Origin: Imperialibacter sp963977595
GTDB lineage: Bacteria; Bacteroidota; Bacteroidia; Cytophagales; Cyclobacteriaceae
Direction of reading: 5' to 3'
DNA length: 64,000 nucleotides
Assembly: GCF_048007035.1 (NCBI RefSeq)
Contig: NZ_CP180355.1
Span: 3,286,001-3,350,000, forward strand
The position numbers and the translations under genes were made by a program. Shown here piece by piece: positions 35,055 through 43,054 of this stretch. Numbering within the stretch: position 1 is the first letter of the stretch; every line of letters starts with the position of its first letter. The notes below the pieces were generated by a model. It had not been told where the DNA came from. It ran no database searches and saw only the letters and a program-made list of their open reading frames with translations.

Positions 35055-35833
35055 AAAAAATCCGGTCAGTTGGGATAGTAATCGGACTGTTTGCTCTTGT
35101 GGGCTGCTTTAAGGAAGATTCAGAGGTGATATATACGTACGAGGTGTCACCATATGCTGAGCTTAAGGACATTTGGTTTACAGAAGGGGGGGATAATCAG
35201 CCAGATTCACTTTTTGTTTCGATTTTTTTGGCTGACGAAGAAATGGATATTGGTTTACTCCCCAGCGAGACATATCACCCCTATGAATGGAATAACAAAG
35301 TGGTAGATTCAAAGAGCCAGATTTTGAAGTGGGATGAAAGTAATTACTACCCTCCTTTTTTTCTTTTGATTCCATATAGGGATCGCATAGATACAGTTCT
35401 TTACTCTCAAAGTGATCCGAGAGAAGATGACATTGAGTCGTGCCATAATTCAAATCTTACGGAAGACGGCAACCTATTTAAGGTAGAAAACACTTTCAGA
35501 CACAATATCTTCGTTGACTTGATGGTAGAGTTTGATGGTGAATTTATTCCTTTTGGCAAGTTGTTCACAACCAGTGATTGTTACCTGGGATATGATGCAA
35601 GATTGCCCCCGCCACCCAGCCAAATTGGTACACAGACATATATTGGAAGCCCTTTTAAAATCTCCAGATTTAACAAATTTGAAATCGAGATTCAATATTC
35701 TCTTCTTTCTCAAGCCTTTTCTATTTTCAAGGATCGGCGGTATAGGCTAAGCATCTCTATAGCTGATCGTGCCTTGAATCGTACTGATCTAATGGAATCG
35801 GAAGAGTTTAGACTCCCGGATATCAAAAAATAA
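35051..35833 (+). CDS. Putative lipoprotein, unknown function
   Basis: A 260-residue protein with a lipoprotein signal peptide (lipobox LVGC at about residues 16-19). The mature part is beta-rich with many acidic and aromatic residues and a few Cys; no family is recognised. It overlaps the upstream beta-barrel gene by 4 bases and ends the three-gene group. A lipoprotein translated with two barrels suggests a shared outer-envelope assembly, which is inference. Confidence 0.7.
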   Translation: MKKIRSVGIVIGLFALVGCFKEDSEVIYTYEVSPYAELKDIWFTEGGDNQPDSLFVSIFLADEEMDIGLLPSETYHPYEWNNKVVDSKSQILKWDESNYYPPFFLLIPYRDRIDTVLYSQSDPREDDIESCHNSNLTEDGNLFKVENTFRHNIFVDLMVEFDGEFIPFGKLFTTSDCYLGYDARLPPPPSQIGTQTYIGSPFKISRFNKFEIEIQYSLLSQAFSIFKDRRYRLSISIADRALNRTDLMESEEFRLPDIKK

Positions 35834-35915
35834 AGCCGACAGAATATGCCGGCTCTATCTAATCCCGTGTTAGCCAACTACACCGAAGTGTAATCTTTGT
35901 TGTTATGGATTAAGT

Positions 35916-38900
35916 CTATTGTTTTATCATTTTTTTAGTGATCAGCGCATCACCCTGTTGTATTACTATGAAGAAAATGCCGGAAGGTAACCGGCTTATG
36001 TCCAGAGAAGCCTGCCATTTGCCGCTGGGTTTTTCAAAAACCTGTCTTTCGTGTACTGAACCAGCGATGGATCGCATGGTAACGACTACAGTTTCACCTA
36101 GGGCGTTGTCCATGGAGAGCGAAACAATTTGTTGAGCAGGGTTGGGGAACAGTAGGAGATTTGCCAGATGATCTGTGCCAACGCCTGTCACTTCCTCGGG
36201 GACTATTTCAACGGTATTGGATGCACCACTGGAAGGGCACCCGTTCGTTGCCAGCGCCAGTGCATGGTAGTTTCCGGATTGTTCGATAGCGAAGGCCTCT
36301 CCCGGGCCTGTTAGTCCAACACTCTCGCCGTTTAAATGCCACTGGTGACTGTCCACCAGGTTATTGCTCGAGAGGAGAAAATCCCCGCTGCTGTTTTCGG
36401 CGGCCAATATGGTGGGTGTATCAGCGATTATGCAAAATACCACGTCGATGGTCTTGCTCTCGTAGAAGGTAGTTTCAGCGCCGGTTAAGCTTATTACCTC
36501 TACGCCTGCCGCTGCGCTCGGGTCGATCGTTGCCGTTAGGCCCTCGAAGGATGTTTTGCCTGTGCCGGAGAGGGCGGTTATCTCAGCGTCTGCAGAAGAG
36601 CTGGCGCTGAGCGTAAAGGGTGTTTCGCTCTTTAGCTTGTCGGCAACCTGGTCAGCGATAATTTCTTGCTGGGCTTTTTGCACAAAAAGTTCAAATGTCT
36701 TGCTTGCTGCAGTCCAGTTGTCTGTTTCCTCCTGGCTGGCGGCTATGGTGAAAGAACCGGCCGCCAATGGAATAAAGGTTTGACCGTCTATTTGCCCGCT
36801 TCCAGCGACCACTGAAAATACAATGGCATTGCTGGTATTGGACGTAGCTTCCAAAGTGAAGCCGCCGGGAGAATAGATAAGAGTGCCGTTGAAGCCCGCT
36901 CCAGATGCACCGACAGCGCTGAGCAGCTGAGCTCCCTTGGCTACCGTTGTCGTTATTGTGACCTGATCGGCAGGCAGGTAGTTGTCACTGCCCGCCTGTT
37001 TAGCGTGAATGATTATTGACCCTGCTCCGGCGATGGTCAGCGTGTTTCCCTCCAGCGCTCCGGGTCCTGACGCCAGTGACAGAGAAACGGCCAGCCCGGA
37101 AGTGGCCGAGGCCGATACCTCCAAAGGATCGTCTCCAAATGTGGCGGAGAGGTTGGACGCCTGGATGCTTTGAGAAGCTTTTTGAACGATGATTGTCTTT
37201 TGTACAGGCTCCGCAGCCGCATATGTGCTGGATCCGGCCTGGGTGGCTTTAACAACTACTTCACCGGCACCTGTAAAGCTGACTATTCCGGCATCAATCG
37301 TGGCTGGCCCCGAAACGATTTGCGTAGTTACGTACAGCCCGGAGCTGCTTCTGACATACGTCAACATGGAAACTTTTTCGCCCAGAAAGGTTTGAGCAGG
37401 AACGTCGTCAAAGGTGATGGTTTGAGCCAGTTTAAGGGTAGCTACTTCCACGAGGATGCCGTACGTGGAGAGCCCCAATTGGTTTTTGGCCATTACCTGC
37501 ACCTCGTAAGTTACTCCTGCAGATAGCCCGGAAATAGTATGGTTGGTAACAAGCCCAACGTCTTCAAATTCAAATGTAGATGTGCCCTTTACCCTTCGTA
37601 TTACTCTGTAGCCTAAAATAGGAAAGCCGCCAGTTTCCTCGGGTGCTTCCCAACTGACATCAACTGCGCTGGATGAGGCTGGAGTTGCTTCCACACTCAG
37701 CGGTGAGCCCGGCACAGTCGCAGGCGGGGTAACTGATGTCTCAACGCTCGCTGGCGAATCGCCAATGGCATTTGTGGCGACAACCTTAAAATAGTATGAC
37801 TCCCCCGCCTGAAGGCCAGTGGCGGTGTAGGTGAGGTTTTCGCCCGTGTATACCGTAACATATTCTCCATCCACTCCTTCTTTCATCTGGAGTGTGTAAC
37901 CCGTAATGGGTGACCCGCCATTTGCTGGTGCTGTCCATTTAGCAGTCGTTGAACTTGAGGACGTGTTTTCGAAGGTGACCCCGGCTGCTTGGGATGGCGC
38001 CGTGGCGGCGAGGCATGTTATTTGGGCCTCCCAGCCAGCATACTCAGCGCTTCCATCCGATGTGAACCGAAAGGTAAGTGTACCATCGACTCCTGAGGCT
38101 GTATAGTCGGCTGGAATGGAGCCTCCGGTAAGCGTTGCCAGGAGCGGCGAGGCGGTGGTGGACCCGTCGTAGATGTACAGGTAGTCGTAGTTGTTTTCAA
38201 GCTGAAAAGAGGAGAATGAAATCGAGGTTCTTGTGTTGGGTAATTCAGGCTCTACCGTTAGCACAATGTCCAGGCTGCTGGTGTAGTTGCTGGCTCCACC
38301 GGGATCGAGGAATACGGCATCGCACGTGGAAATACTTCCGTTGCTCATGGTGACTATGTTTTCGAGCGCCACCTCGGCGGCATCTGAAAATTCTGAATCG
38401 CCTGCGTCGCTGGTCGCCTTCACCTTGTAGTTGTAAGTTTCCCCCTGTGTGAGGCCGGTGGCAGCGTAGGTCAGGTCAGTGCCGGTATACACATCGGAGT
38501 AGCTGGCGGCGGCGCCTTCTTTTTGGGCCAGCGTGTAGCTGGTAATTTCAACGCCATTGTCATCGGGGGCCACCCAGTTGACTACAACCGACGTGCCGGT
38601 GACTGAGGCAAAAGTAACCGGTGAAGGCTTGTCGGGCGGAACGACAGCGCAGGTAACAACTGCTGCCCATCCGGCGAATTCGAAGGAGCCATCCGAAGTA
38701 AACCTGAATGTGAGCTGTCCTCCCGACGAGCTGGCTGTAATATCGGCAGGGATGGCCGAACCCGACAGCGTAACGATGAGGGGCGACGAAGTGGACGGAC
38801 CATCAAACACCTCCAGCTCATCGTAGTCGGTTTCAAGGTTGAAGGCGGAAAACGATACTTTTACCTTTTCATTTTCATTCTCCGGCTCAAAGGTGAGTGT

Positions 38901-40055
38901 ATAATCTTCGGACGAAGCATGGCTGGCTCCAAAGCCACCAGAGTCGGTAAAATCCATGCCGCAGGCTGTAAGTGTTCCGGTTGTCATGGTGACGATGTGA
39001 CCCGGGGCCGGGCTTTGCTGATTATTGATAAGGAAGGGAAACGAACTGTACTCGTTGATGGTCCAGATATTGGTAAAATCCCAACCGGAAAATGAGTCTT
39101 CGGTTCTCATACCGCCCATGTCCAGTCCGCTGCCAACCGCAGAGGTGGCCTGACCGCTTGAACTGGTACTCCAATAGACTGAGGTAACTTCATCACCTTC
39201 TGCTAAGCCAGCAAAGCCACCTGCATTGCTGTTGCCTGTGACTAGCCCCGATGAAAAACAGTTGGTGATTGAGCCTCCTCCCTCACTGCCCGAAGTAAAC
39301 ACGTAGCCCGCAAAACCGCCTACACTGCTGGTTCCACTGACGTTGCCGGTGACGTAGCAGTTCTCGATAGTAGCACCTGATACTATACCTGAAAATCCCC
39401 CGGTATTCCCTCCTGTGGCCACAACATTCACGTTTGCATAACATTCAGTCAAATTTGAGGTCACGCCTCCTGAAAGCCCGCCGGTAAAATCAATTCCGGT
39501 CACGGATCCGGTTGCAAAGCAGTTTGACACTGTGGCCCCGTTACCATACGCCAGAAGACTCCCTGTGTAGAAAAAGCCTGTAATTTCTGCAGCTTCTATT
39601 CCCAGGTTGCTTATTTCGGCTGGCGAGGCCACATAGCCCAGGAAGGCAACGAAATTTCCCTCTGGTCTATTTATGCGTATGCCAATAATGCTGAACCCAT
39701 TTCCGTCAATTCCACCTGTAAATAAATCGTCAACTGTTCCGATCGGCTCCCACCCCAGCCCACCATTCCAGAATAACCCGGCTGGGTCGCTGGTGTCGAA
39801 CGTGAGATCGATATCATTGAGGAGTATGTAGTGAGCGCTGAGGTTGTTTCGTATTTCGTTCAAATGCGTAGCGGTAGAAATTTGAAATGGCTCGCCTTCT
39901 GTTCCCGATCCCGAACCTGAGAATTGCGCATAGGAGAGGGAAGTTTGAAGTGGCAGGCACAAAGCCAGCGCAATAAGTAGTCTGACAAAAGCGCTAATAC
40001 CAGCTAGCGATTTTTGTGTTAGGCCTGGATAAAAAAAAGGTAGGTATTGCTTCAT
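35916..40055 (-). CDS. Giant T9SS-exported adhesin-like protein (GLUG, CUB, Fn3 domains)
   Basis: A 1379-residue surface protein. A 44-residue signal peptide ends SYAQ. Residues about 50-350 hold GLUG-type repeats (GNGFSIIGI, GGLSGGV, GGFSGIVSG, GGFAGYV, GGFAGLAEG). Then follow a CUB-like domain (TACGMDF... DGPSTSSPL), an Fn3 domain, a second CUB-like domain (STCDAVFLDPGG), two Fn3 domains, bacterial Ig-like repeats and an Ig-like module with SHQWHLNGE. The last about 85 residues form a T9SS type A sorting domain (LLLFPNPAQQ, ending KKMIKQ). It is exported by the Por/T9SS system and anchored at or released from the surface. It is divergent from the first TPR kinase gene. Ligand unknown. Confidence 0.88.
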   Translation of the reverse strand: MKQYLPFFYPGLTQKSLAGISAFVRLLIALALCLPLQTSLSYAQFSGSGSGTEGEPFQISTATHLNEIRNNLSAHYILLNDIDLTFDTSDPAGLFWNGGLGWEPIGTVDDLFTGGIDGNGFSIIGIRINRPEGNFVAFLGYVASPAEISNLGIEAAEITGFFYTGSLLAYGNGATVSNCFATGSVTGIDFTGGLSGGVTSNLTECYANVNVVATGGNTGGFSGIVSGATIENCYVTGNVSGTSSVGGFAGYVFTSGSEGGGSITNCFSSGLVTGNSNAGGFAGLAEGDEVTSVYWSTSSSGQATSAVGSGLDMGGMRTEDSFSGWDFTNIWTINEYSSFPFLINNQQSPAPGHIVTMTTGTLTACGMDFTDSGGFGASHASSEDYTLTFEPENENEKVKVSFSAFNLETDYDELEVFDGPSTSSPLIVTLSGSAIPADITASSSGGQLTFRFTSDGSFEFAGWAAVVTCAVVPPDKPSPVTFASVTGTSVVVNWVAPDDNGVEITSYTLAQKEGAAASYSDVYTGTDLTYAATGLTQGETYNYKVKATSDAGDSEFSDAAEVALENIVTMSNGSISTCDAVFLDPGGASNYTSSLDIVLTVEPELPNTRTSISFSSFQLENNYDYLYIYDGSTTASPLLATLTGGSIPADYTASGVDGTLTFRFTSDGSAEYAGWEAQITCLAATAPSQAAGVTFENTSSSSTTAKWTAPANGGSPITGYTLQMKEGVDGEYVTVYTGENLTYTATGLQAGESYYFKVVATNAIGDSPASVETSVTPPATVPGSPLSVEATPASSSAVDVSWEAPEETGGFPILGYRVIRRVKGTSTFEFEDVGLVTNHTISGLSAGVTYEVQVMAKNQLGLSTYGILVEVATLKLAQTITFDDVPAQTFLGEKVSMLTYVRSSSGLYVTTQIVSGPATIDAGIVSFTGAGEVVVKATQAGSSTYAAAEPVQKTIIVQKASQSIQASNLSATFGDDPLEVSASATSGLAVSLSLASGPGALEGNTLTIAGAGSIIIHAKQAGSDNYLPADQVTITTTVAKGAQLLSAVGASGAGFNGTLIYSPGGFTLEATSNTSNAIVFSVVAGSGQIDGQTFIPLAAGSFTIAASQEETDNWTAASKTFELFVQKAQQEIIADQVADKLKSETPFTLSASSSADAEITALSGTGKTSFEGLTATIDPSAAAGVEVISLTGAETTFYESKTIDVVFCIIADTPTILAAENSSGDFLLSSNNLVDSHQWHLNGESVGLTGPGEAFAIEQSGNYHALALATNGCPSSGASNTVEIVPEEVTGVGTDHLANLLLFPNPAQQIVSLSMDNALGETVVVTMRSIAGSVHERQVFEKPSGKWQASLDISRLPSGIFFIVIQQGDALITKKMIKQ

Positions 40056-40147
40056 CAGTATCGTTTATTAAGGTATGATCCTGGATTCTTGGGAGCCCGG
40101 CTTGATAGGCCTTTTCTAAGACCAGATTGTTTTTGTCAAAAAATAAA

Positions 40148-40159
40148 AAGTACTTCGAC
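40148..40159. repeat. Conserved 12-base block in the cargo/kinase divergent spacer, copy 1
   Basis: aagtacttcgac here and aagtacttagac at 42888-42899 lie at matching distances (93 and 88 bases) from the two cargo-gene starts, and upstream of both kinases. A looser second match (aatatttgc/aatgtttgc) lies closer to the kinase starts. This marks the spacers as paralogous. Confidence 0.6.
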
Positions 40160-40283
40160 AGCAAGTTGACAACATGTCTCAAGTGAACTAATTGTCAATA
40201 AGTTAAGTGGTAAAAGGGTGCCAGATTGGAAATATTTGCGAACAGCAAGGTTTACTTTCTAAATCGCTCAAAGTCTTTTGTGA

Positions 40284-42503
40284 ATGAAAAAACCGTGGGC
40301 AAACATTTTACTGATTTCGATGCTACTGCTCCTTCATGGGGTGGCTAGCTATAGTCAGCCATTTAAAAAAAAGATCGACAGTCTTCAGTATGTACTTTCC
40401 CTTGAAATTTCAGATACTGCCTACGTAAACACGCTCAATAGAATTTCGAATGTGCTCCATGGAAGAAACTTTAGAGAGGCTGTTCGCTATGCCAACCTGG
40501 CCATACAAAAAGCTAAAGAAATTGGTTATGAGTATGGCGTAAGCAAGGGATATCAAAATATTGCTTTAGCCTCATGGGCCAATGGCAGGTATGATCAGTC
40601 ACTCGAGAATCACAAGAAATCTATTGAGATGTTTCGCTCAGTTGGAATGACGAATGAGCTGGCGGAGGCCTACAACAAAATTGGTCTTGTATACTTCTAT
40701 CTGGCCGAATATGAGGAAGCAATTGGCTACCTGAGCAGGTCAATTGAGGATTACAGAGCGAGAAGCGATACCGCCAATTTGGCCAGGGTATTGAACAATA
40801 TGGGTCTTGTGCATGATGCCAAAGGAGACTATGCTACATCCACCCGATACATTATAGAAAGTCTGCAGCTGAGCCAGAGCTTTAGACAGTTGCGTGATCA
40901 GCAGAACCGCACCTATGGCAAGGGAATGATACATGAGAATGAGTTCATTAACAGGCCGATTCTGGAACAAAGGCTGGAGAGAATTGAAAGGGTGGGCGAG
41001 AGCGGAAGCGCTGAGCAGCTTGCTAATCTTTGCGTTGAGGCGGCAGAAATTTACTTTGTTTTGAAGGAGTACAACTCAGCCCTGAGCTATTACAGAAGAG
41101 CCGACGAGATTTACGCTGAGCTGGATGAGCAGGTGTTGTTGGCTCATTGCTTGCGTGACCAGGCCGAATGTTATGTCGAGCTCGCCGACTTCGGGACTGC
41201 TCTGGAAGTTTTTCGTCAATCGGAGTCAATTTATATTAGTCAGGGGAATTACATAAGACTAGCTGCTGTTGTGGCGCAGCTTGGGGAAACAAATTATAAG
41301 CTGGGCAATATTGAGGAATCCATTCTTCATTATAAAAGACTAATTGCCCTCGACGACAGTGTTGGTCATAGGGCAGCTTTATCAAAGACTAAGGTAGCCC
41401 TGGCTGGGATACTATTGGAGCAAGGCAGGAAGCAGGAGGCGCTATCTTATGCCCAATCAGGCTATGAAATAGCAAGAGAAATTGGGTCACTTACCCGGGT
41501 GGAGACGAGTGCAAGGCAGCTTTATGAGTGCTACAAGGCTATCGGACTGATGGGCACCGCTTTGAGTTATCTGGAGGAAAGCACCTCGCTAAAGCAGAAA
41601 TTTGGGGATGAGCTGACCCACCGGGAAATAGCCGAGCTACAAATACAGTACGAGAGTGGAGAAAAGCAGAAGGCAATTGATCAACTGAATGAAGTGTCCC
41701 AGCTGCAAAGCAACGTTGTGGCCTTGCAGAAGCAGTTGCTGATGCTTATGGGAGGAGGTTTTGCTGCTTTTGCGGTCATCTTCGTTGTGATGAGAAATCG
41801 ACTGATCAAAATCAGAGAGCTTAAATCGGGGATTGAGGAGAAGAATGCGCATATAGAAGCACAAAACTTTAAGCTCGAAAAAAGAGGCCGAGAGCGTGAG
41901 CTTTTAATTGGGGAAATTCACCACCGGGTAAAAAACAACTTGCAGGTTGTTTCCAGCATGCTGAGGCTACAGCAGCGGAAAGTAAAAAATGTTGTGGCCA
42001 AAGAGGCTCTTTTTGCGGGCCAAAACAGGGTGCAGGCGATGTCACTGCTTCACCAGCGACTTTACCAGCACGGGTCGTATGGTAAAATCTCTATCGCCGA
42101 CTATGTATCGGACGTATGCGAGCATCTGGCAAAAGTCTACAATTTGGACAAGCAAAAGATGGAGAGCAGCTTTGAAGCTGATAGTGTCAGCATCGAAATA
42201 GACACTGCGGTTACGATAGGGTTGATGGCCAACGAGGTGTATTCGAATATTTTTAAACATGCCTATCCTTTTGTGGAAGTGCTGAGGCTTCACTCGGAAA
42301 TAAAAAAGGAAAATGGATTGACCATCCGGATCACAGACAATGGCCCTGGTTTGCCTGAAAAGATAGATTTCAATGAAACTGGTTTTGGCCTAAGGCTTGT
42401 TGAAATGCTTGCCACTGAACTGGGCGGTGAGGCAACATTTGCAGGCGGGGAGACAAAAGGATTGACTGTTACAATCAGAGTAGCCGAAGCTTATATCGAC
42501 TAA
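40284..42503 (+). CDS. TPR sensor histidine kinase, HisKA_2 type (copy 1)
   Basis: A 739-residue kinase. A signal peptide (about residues 1-24) is followed by several TPR repeats (residues about 35-430, for example AYNKIGLVYFYLAEYEEAIGY), a membrane helix near 487-507, a coiled linker, a HisKA_2 domain with the phospho-acceptor in GEIHHRVKNNLQ (His546/547) and a HATPase domain (NEVYSNIFKHAYPF, DNGPGLP, GFGLRLVEMLA). The TPRs should be periplasmic. It is paralogous to the kinase at 43055 and divergent from the T9SS cargo gene. A LytTR regulator nearby is the likely partner. Confidence 0.9.
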   Translation: MKKPWANILLISMLLLLHGVASYSQPFKKKIDSLQYVLSLEISDTAYVNTLNRISNVLHGRNFREAVRYANLAIQKAKEIGYEYGVSKGYQNIALASWANGRYDQSLENHKKSIEMFRSVGMTNELAEAYNKIGLVYFYLAEYEEAIGYLSRSIEDYRARSDTANLARVLNNMGLVHDAKGDYATSTRYIIESLQLSQSFRQLRDQQNRTYGKGMIHENEFINRPILEQRLERIERVGESGSAEQLANLCVEAAEIYFVLKEYNSALSYYRRADEIYAELDEQVLLAHCLRDQAECYVELADFGTALEVFRQSESIYISQGNYIRLAAVVAQLGETNYKLGNIEESILHYKRLIALDDSVGHRAALSKTKVALAGILLEQGRKQEALSYAQSGYEIAREIGSLTRVETSARQLYECYKAIGLMGTALSYLEESTSLKQKFGDELTHREIAELQIQYESGEKQKAIDQLNEVSQLQSNVVALQKQLLMLMGGGFAAFAVIFVVMRNRLIKIRELKSGIEEKNAHIEAQNFKLEKRGRERELLIGEIHHRVKNNLQVVSSMLRLQQRKVKNVVAKEALFAGQNRVQAMSLLHQRLYQHGSYGKISIADYVSDVCEHLAKVYNLDKQKMESSFEADSVSIEIDTAVTIGLMANEVYSNIFKHAYPFVEVLRLHSEIKKENGLTIRITDNGPGLPEKIDFNETGFGLRLVEMLATELGGEATFAGGETKGLTVTIRVAEAYID

Positions 42504-42629
42504 TGGCGGTCGCCTTTTTCTGAGGGCACGGAAACAGCCACTGGCTAGTCTCAAAGGGCCGCAGAGCCTTCTGACGCCTCTTCAAAGACAAAGATATTCC
42601 TAATAAACCCCTAACATATTTGCTATCCT

Positions 42630-42800
42630 CTACTTGCCTAACCCGGTTCCTGTCCCCGACCCCGAGAATTGGGCGATGGCGAAAGAATTTGATACGAGTA
42701 AAACAAGCAACGTTAAGAGCCGCACTTTGCCATCATGGCTAAAAGCCAGACGACGTCTTTGAGCAGCAAATGACGACATAGAAAAAAATGACCTTTTCAT
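42630..42800 (-). pseudogene. Remnant of a second T9SS cargo gene (signal peptide plus first mature residues)
   Basis: A 56-codon minus-strand frame. Its signal peptide is 44 residues long and ends AIAQ, exactly as long as that of the 1379-residue protein, which ends SYAQ. The mature start FSGSGTGTG matches FSGSGSGTE, after which the frame meets TAG. The position, divergent from the second kinase, mirrors the intact cargo/kinase arrangement. The rest of the gene is missing: no GLUG, CUB or sorting-domain traces were found between it and the first kinase. It is best read as a decayed duplicate, although the short peptide might still be expressed. Confidence 0.75.
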
Positions 42801-42887
42801 ACTGGTATATTGGTGTTTTTGAGTGGTAGAAAAAGACGGTGGCCACAGGCGATCAGGTTTGCTTGAATTGCTTTTCTCAAAAAATTG

Positions 42888-42899
42888 AAGTACTTAGAC
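42888..42899. repeat. Conserved 12-base block in the cargo/kinase divergent spacer, copy 2
   Basis: aagtacttagac, differing at one position from the block at 40148-40159. It lies upstream of the second kinase and of the decayed cargo gene. Confidence 0.6.
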
Positions 42900-43054
42900 G
42901 AGCTCTTATTGCTTTATTTACAGCTAGTTAAGCCCTGTAAATTATGCTGAAATTGAAATAGCCATTTGGGAATGTTTGCAGGCGATAAGATTTTTCTCTT
43001 GAGTTATCTCAGTTTTTTTGTGAATGAAATATTACCATAAACTCTTTCGAGGTT

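Larger units (their letters stand above)
42504..43054. other. 551-base spacer between the paralogous kinases
   Basis: Contains the remnant of a second T9SS cargo gene (42630-42800), the paralogous spacer with the 42888-42899 block, and a 13-codon upstream frame (43024-43065) that overlaps the start of the second kinase. A small GC-rich stem follows the first kinase stop, too weak to call a terminator. Confidence 0.7.

Noticed and set aside
35834..35860. Terminator after the lipoprotein gene
   Set aside because: Only a 5-base stem and no T-run follow the stop codon.
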